NCBI GenBank assembly: GCA_031254095.1
Contig: JAIRVC010000210.1
Span: forward strand, 1-14,226
DNA: 14,226 nucleotides
Source of the DNA: Acidobacteriota bacterium
Lineage (GTDB): Bacteria; Acidobacteriota; UBA6911
Direction of reading: 5' to 3'
The translations under genes and the position numbers were made by a program. The stretch's first letter is position 1, and each line of letters opens with the position of its first letter. Of the stretch, positions 1-6,939 are shown piece after piece. Below the pieces are notes generated by a model. The model ran no database searches. It was not told where the DNA came from and saw nothing but the letters and a program-made list of their open reading frames with translations.

Positions 1-31
1 TAGTCCTAAAACAAGCGAGTAATATTAAGCG
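1..31. repeat. Left terminal inverted repeat of the IS1380-family element
   Basis: Bases 1-10 and 21-31 match the reverse complement of 1849-1858 and 1829-1839, with a diverged middle and one gap. The window starts exactly here, as expected if an assembly broke at the edge of a repeated element. Confidence 0.65.
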
Positions 32-198
32 GTCTCGTGCGGTTGATTTTTCCTAAAGCGGCGACCTTAAAACTCGGCAAAGGATTTTGTATTCATCCGG
101 CAAAGCAAGCTACGGAGACACTTTCCCCTTCCATCCTGCTTTCTGGCTCCGAATTTCAAGTTTTAATCCGCTTCCTCCCTTGCCCGCATTTTTAATAA

Positions 199-228
199 GC
201 GCCGGCTATACGGGCAGTTCGCCGGCGC
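199..228 (-). terminator. GC-rich hairpin downstream of the transposase gene, weak terminator candidate
   Basis: The arms gcgccggc (199-206) and gccggcgc (221-228) pair perfectly over 8 bp around a 14-base loop, a few bases after the transposase stop on the minus strand. The following minus-strand bases are AT-rich (ttattaaaaa) but contain no clean U run, so termination is plausible but not certain. Confidence 0.35.
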
Positions 229-234
229 GATCAT

Positions 235-1737
235 TCAAGAGAATTTAAGGCTTTTTATAGAATTTAGTGTTTCAAAGAATGTTTCGAGATGCCTGTTGTA
301 AGTCAGGATGCGATATACCAGCCGGCGTCCTGTGCTTACAATCTGACAAGGTAGTTTAATAAAACTATCGAGGAAGCGCTTGAACTCCATTCGCAAAATA
401 TCTCTGTGCGCATTCGGCGATGGCGTAAGAAGACCGTACCATGCCTTGAGATTCCATGCCAAAGTTGCAATCACCATATATGCCCAATTAGAAATCAAGC
501 TGTCAGAAGGCATTCTCAGCGCGTTTATGCCGCTCTTTAACTGACTGATTACGTTTTCCTGATTGCAACGGTCATTGGCAAACAGGAAAACCTCCTCTGG
601 CGTCATCTCGCGATCATTGGTAATGTAGAAAAAATAGCGAATCTCATCAAATAATCGGGTTTCTCCTTTTTCGACGGAGAGATTCTTCCTGAGAGCAATC
701 ATTCGATAGGTTTTCTTACAGCGAACCGGATGGTAATCAAACTCAGCCACCTGTTCGCTGCTCAAACGGATGTTCTTGAAACCTCTATCCTTTACCACTG
801 TTTCTTTGATGTTTTCCGGACTAAGGCGTTCCCTGGTCTTAACTGCACGCTCAGGTCGCTGCATTGGCTTCCATGCGTTGTCGGGTAAACCGTCAGCGAT
901 CTGTACGAGATTCTGCTTGGTGTCATAACCAAAAACAAAACCGGCTTTGTCGTCCCAATAATCAAAGTTGCGAGTCAGGGAAAAATCCGTATCGCCACGG
1001 AGCCAAATCTTCCTGAACACCGGCGCGGTGAGTTCTATTGCCCGGTTCATCCATTCGGTAGCACCATCATTTGATGAGCGATTGCCCGATCTGTTCACCA
1101 TGTAGAGCACCTCGTTCGTGTTTGCCAAGCTCACAACCAGCGGCGCGTAACCCCAGATTCCGTTGTACGCAATGTCCATTCCGCCTTTACATTCTCCGGT
1201 TGTACCCGCGATTGTTCCATCCACATCAACAATTGCTTCTTTCCGAAAGCATTCGTTTTGTTTTCCCCAAACTTTCAGCCTCGTTTCGTTAATTGCTTCC
1301 TGTAACTCACAGATGCTGCCCTCATCAAAACGTCGCAGAAAATCTCCCGCCGTTGTCGGGTCAGGTAGCCTTTCAGCTCCAAGCCCATTCATGCAGGTCT
1401 CGTCATTGCGCAAACGATCTATATCTTCAAGACAGGTTCCGCCAGAAAACACGTTGTAGGCGATGTTCAATACATGATCCGATTCCCAGTACGGAACGTG
1501 ACTTTTCAGAAGCTCGATAGCTTTATTGATCGCTTTGTCCAACCCCAATCTGATCACAAGCGTATGTATCGCGCCTATCCCGCCAAAACAAATGGCTCGC
1601 GTCCTATCGCCGATCTCGTAATGTATGTTGCTTCCTTTGAACATGGCCTCAGCACGGTCTTCGTATCGTTTTCGTTCCAATCGTTTCTCAAGATTTTGCT
1701 TGTCACGGCGGTAGATCTTGTGGTTTCTTATGTTCAC
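235..1737 (-). CDS. IS1380-family DDE transposase
   Basis: A 500-residue transposase that would cut and rejoin the ends of the element. The RNase H-like catalytic core is readable: first acidic site in IVDVDGTIAG (D171/D173), second in LRGDTDF (D249/D251), and the glutamate in RCNQENVISQLK (E394), which matches the IS1380 signature near the C-terminus. The N-terminal 30 residues are basic. The frame is intact with no stop or shift, so the enzyme may be active. The start is GTG at 1737, supported by an AAGGAG ribosome site (1748-1753 on the complementary strand) ten bases upstream. It follows the DHH gene in the same direction, so readthrough from that gene would enter it. The family is clear; the IS subgroup was not identified. 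Confidence 0.93.
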   Translation of the reverse strand: MNIRNHKIYRRDKQNLEKRLERKRYEDRAEAMFKGSNIHYEIGDRTRAICFGGIGAIHTLVIRLGLDKAINKAIELLKSHVPYWESDHVLNIAYNVFSGGTCLEDIDRLRNDETCMNGLGAERLPDPTTAGDFLRRFDEGSICELQEAINETRLKVWGKQNECFRKEAIVDVDGTIAGTTGECKGGMDIAYNGIWGYAPLVVSLANTNEVLYMVNRSGNRSSNDGATEWMNRAIELTAPVFRKIWLRGDTDFSLTRNFDYWDDKAGFVFGYDTKQNLVQIADGLPDNAWKPMQRPERAVKTRERLSPENIKETVVKDRGFKNIRLSSEQVAEFDYHPVRCKKTYRMIALRKNLSVEKGETRLFDEIRYFFYITNDREMTPEEVFLFANDRCNQENVISQLKSGINALRMPSDSLISNWAYMVIATLAWNLKAWYGLLTPSPNAHRDILRMEFKRFLDSFIKLPCQIVSTGRRLVYRILTYNRHLETFFETLNSIKSLKFS

Positions 1738-1816
1738 CTGAAATGTGCTCCTTATTGGTTATATCGGTTGTTGATAATTCCTATTATAACCAATAATCAC
1801 GCGCATTTCAGGTGAA
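1733..1816 (-). promoter_or_regulatory. Long inverted repeat covering the transposase ribosome site and start codon
   Basis: Arms 1733-1763 and 1785-1816 are complementary over an outer block of 13 bp (ttcacctgaaatg and its complement) and an inner block of 12 bp (ttattggttata and its complement), separated by a 6/7-base internal loop; the terminal loop is 21 bases. The proximal arm contains the GTG start, and the AAGGAG ribosome site lies mostly in the internal loop. A transcript from the IS's own promoter would begin in the terminal loop and lack the distal arm, while a readthrough transcript from the DHH gene would contain both arms and could fold over the start. Confidence 0.65.
1783..1811 (-). 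promoter_or_regulatory. Predicted transposase promoter
   Basis: On the minus strand, a perfect TATAAT (1788-1783) is preceded, with a 17-base spacer, by CTGAAA (1811-1806), which matches four of six bases of the TTGACA consensus. Transcription would start near 1776, about 40 bases before the GTG start codon. The promoter lies entirely within the IS, and most of it overlaps the distal arm of a long inverted repeat. Confidence 0.6.
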
Positions 1817-1818
1817 TG

Positions 1819-2817
1819 TTACCCCTTTCGCTTAATATTTACACCGGGTTTAGGACTAGCCACGGCGCGGAGTTCGCTGACGATTTCCTTGGAAACAAGG
1901 CGCGCCTTTTCGAGATTTTCCGGGGGGAATGAAATCGCGCCCACTACAGGATGACCGCCGCCGCCGTAACGCTCGCAAAGAACGGCGAGATTTTGCGTGC
2001 GCGGATACGGCGTCCAGGGGTTGGATCCTACGGATATTTTCGTCCGGAAACTTGACAGGCTGACGCCCACACAGTAAGTGGCGTCGGGAAAAAGATAGTA
2101 GGGAATGAATTTGTTGTAACCCTCAAGATCGTAGCCGCTGATGTCGAAAAAGATGGTTCGGTCGGAGTATTCCGCGTGGCGGCGGATAATATCAATCGAC
2201 CTCAGGTGTTGTTCGTAAATCGGCTGGAACGCCTCGCGTACCCAGCCGATTTCGATGATTTCGTCCATCGTCCTTTCGCGAAATTCCCCGATAAGCCTGT
2301 ATATCTTTTCGTTGTCGCGCACGCCCTCAATCACCATCATCAGCTTCATTGCCGCTTCGCGCAGTTCCACCGCGGTTCCGGCGTTTTTGAACTGCGCGCC
2401 GTCAATGATATCAGCCCAGTGAACCAGGTCGGCGAGCCGGCTGGAATCGTATCCAAAATGCTTCAGCGTCATTTCGGCGATAAATTTTGTGCAGGAAAGA
2501 TATGACGGATCATGAAACTTTTTTCCGCCGGTATCCGCGCGGAAGTGTTCTTCGTCCTGTTTGTTCAGAAACGCGCTTTGGTGGTGATCGAACCACCAGG
2601 TCAGCCGCGGATTGCTGGAGTATTTGAAATCGACAATGGCGTTTTCATCGCCGCCGAATTGTACATCAATGAAAAGCTGCCCGGCTTTGTGGGCCAGTCC
2701 TTCGTATTCAAATTTATAATCCCTGCTGATAACGTCGCGGCAAAAGCAGCTGAAAACGGCGGCCGAGGCTAACCCGTCGAAGCAATTATTATGAAAGTAA
2801 ACTCGCATTATTCCCAT
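1819..2817 (-). CDS. DHH/DHHA1-family phosphoesterase, 3' end altered by the IS
   Basis: A 332-residue member of the DHH phosphoesterase superfamily, cytosolic metal-dependent enzymes that hydrolyse phosphodiester or pyrophosphate bonds (RecJ, NrnA/oligoribonuclease, PPX1 relatives). Visible motifs are HNNCFDG (residues 9-15), the name motif FDHHQS (76-81), WADIIDG (134-140) and the C-terminal substrate motif GGGGHP (285-290). The substrate cannot be told from sequence. The start is ATG at 2817; an in-frame ATG at 2808 is a possible alternative. Homology-like sequence seems to end around residue 319; the last residues (SPKPGVNIKRKG) are encoded by the inverted repeat and subterminal bases of the neighbouring IS, so the native C-terminus was probably lost or replaced. 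The gene lies 123 bp after comF in the same direction. Confidence 0.85.
   Translation of the reverse strand: MGIMRVYFHNNCFDGLASAAVFSCFCRDVISRDYKFEYEGLAHKAGQLFIDVQFGGDENAIVDFKYSSNPRLTWWFDHHQSAFLNKQDEEHFRADTGGKKFHDPSYLSCTKFIAEMTLKHFGYDSSRLADLVHWADIIDGAQFKNAGTAVELREAAMKLMMVIEGVRDNEKIYRLIGEFRERTMDEIIEIGWVREAFQPIYEQHLRSIDIIRRHAEYSDRTIFFDISGYDLEGYNKFIPYYLFPDATYCVGVSLSSFRTKISVGSNPWTPYPRTQNLAVLCERYGGGGHPVVGAISFPPENLEKARLVSKEIVSELRAVASPKPGVNIKRKG
1829..1858. repeat. Right terminal inverted repeat of the IS1380-family element
   Basis: This is the reverse complement partner of the left repeat. It lies inside the 3' end of the DHH phosphoesterase reading frame, so the last eleven or twelve codons of that gene read through IS sequence. 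Confidence 0.65.
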
Positions 2818-2832
2818 AAGAGATGCTCAAGT

Positions 2833-2861
2833 AAACTAATAAAGCTACTATGCGCGGTCAA
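2833..2861 (-). promoter_or_regulatory. Possible promoter for the DHH phosphoesterase gene
   Basis: On the minus strand TTGACC (2861-2856) and TAGTTT (2838-2833) are separated by 17 bases and sit just upstream of the ATG at 2817. The -35 match is good and the -10 match is weak. The 123-bp gap after comF makes a separate promoter reasonable. Confidence 0.3.
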
Positions 2862-2940
2862 GCAATTCAAACTTTTTTTACCACGGTCACACGTTAGGTA
2901 ATTGCAAAACCTGTTAAATTGCGTCCATGTTATTCGGCAA

Positions 2941-3729
2941 TCACAGGTGTACGGCGCGGGCTGCGGTCAGTACGGAGACTTTTTCCGCGCCTGCGTCAAT
3001 AAGCGCCCGCGACGCGCTCGCCACGGTTGCGCCCGTTGTCATGACGTCGTCTACCAGTAAAATCCGCTTTCCCGCAACATGGCCGATACTCGTGCATTTG
3101 AAAGCGTTCCTGACATTTTCCAGGCGCTGCGCGTCGGAAAGTCCGACCTGTGATTTTGTCGCCGCCGCGCGCCGTAAAATCCGCAGTTCCGGCAATCCGA
3201 TTATGCGCGCCAATGCGCGGCACAGAAGCTCCGCCTGATTAAAGCCCCTTTCGCGCCGCCGCGCTCGGTGCAGAGGCACAGCAACGAGGCAGTCAAAATC
3301 ATCCCTCCGCCAGGATTCAAAGAAAACATCCGCAAGAAGCGGCGCCAGCAGTTTCACAAGCGGCCTGCGGCCTTTAAATTTTAACTCGTGAATTACACGC
3401 CGCATTTCCGAGGAATAATAACCAAATGACCGCGCGCCGGAATACGGCGGCGGACGGCGAATACATTCAAGGCAGAGATTCCCGACACCTTCGGCAAAAC
3501 CCGGAAGCGGCACGCCGCAGGATGGGCAGAGCGCCCCTTCAATTCGCAGGGCGAGAACTTTACGCCAGCAATCGTCGCACAGGCCGCAATCCTGCCGGCG
3601 GGCGACCGGCGAAGAACAGGCAAAACACTCTTCCGGATAAAAAAGGTTCAGAAAACTGTCGGAGACTATCTGTACGAAAGAAGCCTGGATGTCTCTGGCC
3701 GTCGGGAAACAAAGCGCGTGTGCCGTCAT
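2941..3729 (-). CDS. comF: ComF-family phosphoribosyltransferase-like protein
   Basis: A 262-residue ComF/GntX-type protein. The N-terminal part holds cysteine pairs typical of the family's zinc-binding segment (C35/C38, C48/C51/C54, C69/C72, C86/C89). The C-terminal part is a type I phosphoribosyltransferase fold, with VPLHRARRRERGFNQAELL (151-169) and the PRPP-binding loop ILLVDDVMTTGAT (223-235). ComF homologues take part in uptake of single-stranded DNA during transformation in Bacillus and Haemophilus, but in many bacteria the gene is present without known competence and its reaction is unsettled. The start is ATG at 3729 with GGAG eight bases upstream. It lies 43 bp after the DksA-type gene, probably in one transcript. 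The roughly 30 residues before the first cysteine pair are a little longer than usual. Confidence 0.9.
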   Translation of the reverse strand: MTAHALCFPTARDIQASFVQIVSDSFLNLFYPEECFACSSPVARRQDCGLCDDCWRKVLALRIEGALCPSCGVPLPGFAEGVGNLCLECIRRPPPYSGARSFGYYSSEMRRVIHELKFKGRRPLVKLLAPLLADVFFESWRRDDFDCLVAVPLHRARRRERGFNQAELLCRALARIIGLPELRILRRAAATKSQVGLSDAQRLENVRNAFKCTSIGHVAGKRILLVDDVMTTGATVASASRALIDAGAEKVSVLTAARAVHL

Positions 3730-3772
3730 GAGCGGATCTCCGTATAATGCAGTTCAAAAATCAACCCGGATG

Positions 3773-4114
3773 TCATTTTTCAAGCGCCGCCTGACATTTG
3801 ACGCACATCGCCGCCCAGGGAACGGCTTCCAGCCGCCTTGGGTTTATTTCGTCGTCACAGCTTTCGCAGACACCGTAAGTCCGGCCGTTGATGCGGGAAA
3901 GCGCGCCCTCGATATTCCGCAGCATCAGACGGTCCGCCGCGCTTTTGCCGAACATGAATTCCTTCGTATAAGATTCGACGGCCATGTCTGTTATGTCCTG
4001 GGTGTTCCCGTCTTTTTCGCGGCCGTAGCCTTCGGTTCGCCGCACGATACCCGTAAGCGCGTTCCGTTTTTGCAGCAGCATGTCTTTGAAGTAGTCCAGT
4101 TTTTCGTTGTCCAT
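3773..4114 (-). CDS. DksA/TraR-family C4 zinc-finger protein
   Basis: A 113-residue protein of the DksA/TraR family. These proteins reach the catalytic site of RNA polymerase through its secondary channel and adjust promoter activity, often with ppGpp. The C4 zinc finger is complete (C83, C86, C104, C107 in CESCDDEINPRR...MCVKC). The N-terminal half is helical with a coiled-coil look, and the DITDMA segment (40-45) fits the DxxDxA tip motif that DksA needs for polymerase contact, which favours a real polymerase-binding role over a degenerate relative. It is shorter than E. coli DksA (151 residues). It follows rlmH by 50 bp in the same direction. The ribosome site is weak. Confidence 0.88.
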   Translation of the reverse strand: MDNEKLDYFKDMLLQKRNALTGIVRRTEGYGREKDGNTQDITDMAVESYTKEFMFGKSAADRLMLRNIEGALSRINGRTYGVCESCDDEINPRRLEAVPWAAMCVKCQAALEK

Positions 4115-4164
4115 AAATGTTTCGCGTTTCTTTAGGAAAATCAGCGGGCGGGCATCGCCGGCGA

Positions 4165-4635
4165 TTATTTATGATACGGAATTTTATGCAGAATACACAA
4201 TGCGCGATATAGCTGTTCCAGTAAAAGCGCGCGGCACATCTCATGCGTCCATGTCATTTTTCCCAGTGAAAGAACCATCCGGGCGCGGGCGGCGACATCG
4301 CGGCTCAAGCCGTCAGGCCCTCCGATAATGAACGCCATTTCCTTTGTCCCGCTGTTTTGTTCCGTTTCCAGCCAACAGGCGAATTCTTCGGAAGCGTACT
4401 GCTTCCCTGTCTCATCAAGGGCGACTAAAAAATCAGCCTTTGGAAGCTGACGGGCAATGTGTTCGCCCTCCATCTGAATACGTTCGGCCGCGCACAGCGC
4501 CCGGCCTTTGGCCGGATCACGAATCTCAATGATTTCACAGGGCGTCATCCGGCGTATCCTTTCCAGATAATCCGCCGCAAGCTCCCTTATCGGCGAACTT
4601 TTGGTTTTTCCAATCCAGACGGCTTTCAGTTTCAT
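4165..4635 (-). CDS. rlmH: 23S rRNA (pseudouridine-1915-N3)-methyltransferase RlmH
   Basis: A 156-residue SPOUT-fold methyltransferase, the usual length for RlmH, which methylates pseudouridine 1915 in helix 69 of 23S rRNA on assembled 70S ribosomes using S-adenosylmethionine. Diagnostic stretches are LDETGKQYAS (73-82), the cofactor-loop motif FIIGGPDGLS (102-111), LSLGKMTWTHEM (122-133) with LLLEQLYRA (137-145), and the conserved C-terminal HKIPYHK. Its ATG overlaps the TGA of rsfS (ATGA at 4635-4632) and no clear ribosome site precedes it, so translation is probably coupled to rsfS. Confidence 0.97.
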   Translation of the reverse strand: MKLKAVWIGKTKSSPIRELAADYLERIRRMTPCEIIEIRDPAKGRALCAAERIQMEGEHIARQLPKADFLVALDETGKQYASEEFACWLETEQNSGTKEMAFIIGGPDGLSRDVAARARMVLSLGKMTWTHEMCRALLLEQLYRALCILHKIPYHK

Positions 4636-4970
4636 TCAAAATTCAGTTTAACCGGGACGGCATCGCGCCATAGCCGCTCCAGATCGTAATACGAGCGGGC
4701 GGTTTTAGAGAATATGTGCACAATGAGATCGAAATAGTCCATCACCACCCATTCCGCGTTTTGATATCCTTCGATATGATCCGGCCGTAAACCGGCCTTT
4801 TTGAGCCGCGTCTCTATCTCGTCCGCGATTGCCTGTATCTGCCGCGAGGAATCTCCGGTGCAGATTAAAAAACAGTCCGCGAAAGAAGCAATCTCGGATA
4901 TATCCAGCGCGATCAGATCGCGCGCTTTCTTTTCGTCCGCCGCCGCGGCGGCCAGTTTAAGAGCGTCCAT
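4632..4970 (-). CDS. rsfS: Ribosome silencing factor RsfS
   Basis: A 112-residue RsfS/Iojap protein, which binds ribosomal protein L14 and blocks joining of the 30S and 50S subunits when nutrients are short. Family features include ALDISEIASFADCFLICTGDS and the conserved stretch NAEWVVMDYFDLIVHIF, ending with a YYDLERLW motif. The open frame continues upstream to 5099, but that extension would lie inside the end of nadD and is not family-like. The ATG at 4970 has AAGGA about eight bases upstream and gives the normal N-terminus (MDALKLAAAAADEKKARD). It starts 31 bp after the nadD stop and overlaps rlmH by four bases. Confidence 0.95.
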   Translation of the reverse strand: MDALKLAAAAADEKKARDLIALDISEIASFADCFLICTGDSSRQIQAIADEIETRLKKAGLRPDHIEGYQNAEWVVMDYFDLIVHIFSKTARSYYDLERLWRDAVPVKLNFE

Positions 4971-5001
4971 ATTGCGTTTCCTTAGAACTTGAATCGGATA
5001 T

Positions 5002-5676
5002 TCATGCGTATAAACGCAGTTTTTTAATGTAGACTCGCACCGCCGGAGGAAGCATACGTCGAACGGCGCGGTCTCCTCCTTTCGCGGCGACAAGGGCACG
5101 TATTTTAGTGGATGAAATATCCGGCGCTTTCGCGTCCATGATATAAATCCGGTTTTCTTCTTTCGGCTCTCCGGCGATTATTTTCTTCGCCTGCTTGCGC
5201 TCCAGCCCCGTCAGGTTCCGCGTCCGCCGGAAAGCGTCCGCCGGGAGGCATTTTTCAGCGTCGATCGGCCCGTCCCAGGGCCGCGTCACAAAAATGAAAT
5301 TGTATTCCGCAAGCAGTCTTTCGCTTTCCCGCCATGAGGCGACCTCCAGCAGCGAATCGCCTCCCGCTATAAAAAAAAGCCTGTTTTGTTTCTCGATTTG
5401 CGCCAGCTTGTCCATCGTGTCTATCGTGTAGGGACTCGGCTCAGGCTCAATTTCCGCCATTGAAGGAATAAACGATATTTCTTTTTCGACCGCGAGCGAT
5501 ACCATGGCGTAACGGTGTGCAAAAGGAATCAGTTTTTCAGCCTGCTTGTGCGGCGGCGTGGGGGAAACAACGAAAAGCACCCGCGACAATCCAAACATGG
5601 ATTGAACGTTTTTCGCGACATGCAAATGTCCCCGGTGTATGGGATTAAATGTTCCCCCGAATACCCCGACTCCCAT
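5002..5676 (-). CDS. nadD: Nicotinate-nucleotide adenylyltransferase NadD
   Basis: A 224-residue nucleotidyltransferase that adenylates nicotinate mononucleotide with ATP to make deamido-NAD, the step before NAD synthetase. Signatures are GGTFNPIHRGH (7-17; ATP-binding, with the HxGH-type pair), FIAGGDSL near residue 102, and ISSTKIR (187-193). The ATG at 5676 gives the family-typical MGVGVFGGTF start. An in-frame TTG at 5685 has a better spaced AGGGAG ribosome site about ten bases upstream and would add three residues, so the start is uncertain by 9 bp. It lies between obg and rsfS in a common gene order. Confidence 0.96.
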   Translation of the reverse strand: MGVGVFGGTFNPIHRGHLHVAKNVQSMFGLSRVLFVVSPTPPHKQAEKLIPFAHRYAMVSLAVEKEISFIPSMAEIEPEPSPYTIDTMDKLAQIEKQNRLFFIAGGDSLLEVASWRESERLLAEYNFIFVTRPWDGPIDAEKCLPADAFRRTRNLTGLERKQAKKIIAGEPKEENRIYIMDAKAPDISSTKIRALVAAKGGDRAVRRMLPPAVRVYIKKLRLYA

Positions 5677-5746
5677 TGTTTCCAAAACTCAATTCTCCCT
5701 ATCCCAACTGCTGACCACTGTGAAGCGGTTAACGCTTTTCCCGGCG

Positions 5747-5766
5747 GGCGGCCGGGGACGGCCGCC
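5747..5766. repeat. GC-only palindrome between obg and nadD
   Basis: ggcggccg (5747-5754) and cggccgcc (5759-5766) pair perfectly around the tetraloop ggga. No T-run follows on either strand, so it is not a standard terminator. It looks like a short dispersed extragenic palindrome (REP-like), but copies elsewhere cannot be checked here. Confidence 0.55.
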
Positions 5767-5772
5767 TCTACT

Positions 5773-5800
5773 AGCCACTCGCCACTAGCTGCTAGCCACT
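5773..5800. repeat. Short 7-bp tandem repeat at the end of obg
   Basis: Four adjacent heptamers, agccact, cgccact, agctgct, agccact, fill 5773-5800, with a more degenerate unit just before them at 5766-5772. The obg stop codon (5785-5787) lies inside the array, so the last obg residues (PVASS) are encoded by repeat DNA. Confidence 0.6.
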
Positions 5801-6792
5801 GGTTTTAATATTTCAGCTAAAATTCCTATCAGTTTTTTTATCCCCGCGCCTGTTACCGCCGAAACTTCAAAAAATGGCAGATCGCGTTCAGCGCACATGT
5901 TTTTCAGCTTTTCCAGCCGGTACGGATCGTCAAGCGCGTCGATCTTGGACGCGACAACCACCTGCTTTCTTTTCAGCAGATCTTCGTTGAACAGCCCCAG
6001 TTCCTTCATAATTGCTTCATAAGCCGCCACTGGATCGCGCCCGGCGCTGGAAACATCGACCAGGTGAACAAGGACGCGGGTGCGCTCCACATGTTTCAGA
6101 AACTGATCTCCGAGGCCGTGTCCTTCGTGCGCTCCCTCAATTAAACCCGGAATATCCGCCACGACAAAACTTTGAAAATCGTCCAGTTTTACCACGCCCA
6201 GATGCGGGGTCAGCGTCGTAAAAGGATAATCGGCGATTTTGGGCTTTGCCGAACTGACGCGGGAGATAAGAGTGGACTTGCCCGCGTTCGGATAGCCGAC
6301 AAGCCCCACATCCGCTATCAGTTTAAGGTTCAGCAAAAGTTCCATCGCCTCGCCCGGCATTCCGGGATCCGCGCGGCGCGGCGCCTGATTGACGGAAGTG
6401 GCGAAACGGGCGTTTCCGCGCCCACCCCGGCCGCCCGCGGCGATTTTTACCCTTTCGCCGACCGTGCTGAAATCGTGAATCAATTCCTGTTCTGGCTCAC
6501 GGAAAACCTGCGTCCCCGGCGGAACCAGAATCGTAACGTCTTCGCCGGCCTTGCCGTGACAGTTGCTTCCTTCGCCGTGCCGTCCGCGCTGCGCCCTGTA
6601 GACGCGCTTGTACTGAAAATGCAGAAGCGTATTAACGCGTTCGGAGCATTCAATGTACACATTGCCGCCGTTGCCGCCGTCGCCGCCGCTTGGGCCGCCG
6701 TGCGGGACGAATTTTTCCCGACGGAACGCCATGCAGCCGTTGCCGCCGTCTCCGGCAATTATCTGTATTTTTGCGCGATCAATGAAGGGCAC
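5785..6792 (-). CDS. obgE: GTPase Obg/CgtA
   Basis: A 335-residue Obg GTPase, an essential GTP/ppGpp-binding protein that works in late 50S assembly and growth control. The glycine-rich OBG fold comes first ([26 protein letters not shown] onward), followed by the G domain: P-loop GYPNAGKS (166-173), DIPG (213-216) and base-specificity motif SKID (282-285), where serine replaces the usual asparagine. There is no C-terminal OCT domain, which many family members also lack. The chosen GTG at 6792 gives VPFIDRAKI, matching the family N-terminus; a TTG at 6807 would add five residues. The ribosome site is weak in both cases. The start lies in an inverted-repeat element and the stop in a heptamer repeat. 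Confidence 0.95.
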   Translation of the reverse strand: MPFIDRAKIQIIAGDGGNGCMAFRREKFVPHGGPSGGDGGNGGNVYIECSERVNTLLHFQYKRVYRAQRGRHGEGSNCHGKAGEDVTILVPPGTQVFREPEQELIHDFSTVGERVKIAAGGRGGRGNARFATSVNQAPRRADPGMPGEAMELLLNLKLIADVGLVGYPNAGKSTLISRVSSAKPKIADYPFTTLTPHLGVVKLDDFQSFVVADIPGLIEGAHEGHGLGDQFLKHVERTRVLVHLVDVSSAGRDPVAAYEAIMKELGLFNEDLLKRKQVVVASKIDALDDPYRLEKLKNMCAERDLPFFEVSAVTGAGIKKLIGILAEILKPVASS

Positions 6793-6909
6793 TTCTAAAA
6801 ACCCCAAACTCCGCGTTACGCTCCTTCGGCAAAATGTTCATTTACCTCTTTGCAAACTCCGCTTTTACCTCAGTCGCAAACCTTGATTTTGGAGTTTTTA
6901 GAGGCGCCC
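6787..6909. repeat. 123-bp element with terminal inverted repeats spanning the obg start
   Basis: The 23-base arms at 6787-6809 and 6887-6909 match as inverted repeats at 19 of 23 positions, sharing the core tctaaaaac. The interior holds a direct repeat of caaactccgc (6805-6814 and 6853-6862) and two ttacctc copies. There is no coding potential. The design resembles a small non-autonomous mobile element or a dispersed intergenic repeat. It occupies most of the rpmA-obg gap and one arm runs into the first obg codons. Confidence 0.5.
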
Positions 6910-6939
6910 TGAACAAAATCGACGACCCAGCTCAACGGT

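Larger units (their letters stand above)
1..1858 (-). mobile_element. IS1380-family insertion sequence, apparently complete
   Basis: The element carries one transposase gene on the minus strand. Its ends are imperfect inverted repeats: the outer ten bases (tagtcctaaa at 1-10, complement at 1849-1858) match exactly, and an inner eleven-base block (aatattaagcg at 21-31, complement at 1829-1839) also matches with a one-base offset. IS1380 members are usually about 1.7-2 kb with inverted repeats that often begin CCT, so 1858 bp fits. The target duplication cannot be checked because nothing lies left of base 1. The first 234 bases hold no gene; the only structure seen there is a GC-rich hairpin at 199-228. 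The exact outer base is uncertain by a few positions. Confidence 0.75.

Noticed and set aside
1..234. A non-coding RNA or small gene in the left part of the IS
   Set aside because: No open frame with a ribosome site, and no structure beyond the 199-228 hairpin was seen.
4971..5099. A longer rsfS starting at 5099
   Set aside because: The extra residues are not family-like and overlap nadD, while ATG 4970 has a good ribosome site and the normal N-terminus.
6172..6798. A 208-residue plus-strand open frame
   Set aside because: It lies wholly antisense to obg, which is unmistakable; alanine-rich runs come from the glycine-rich OBG domain read backwards.
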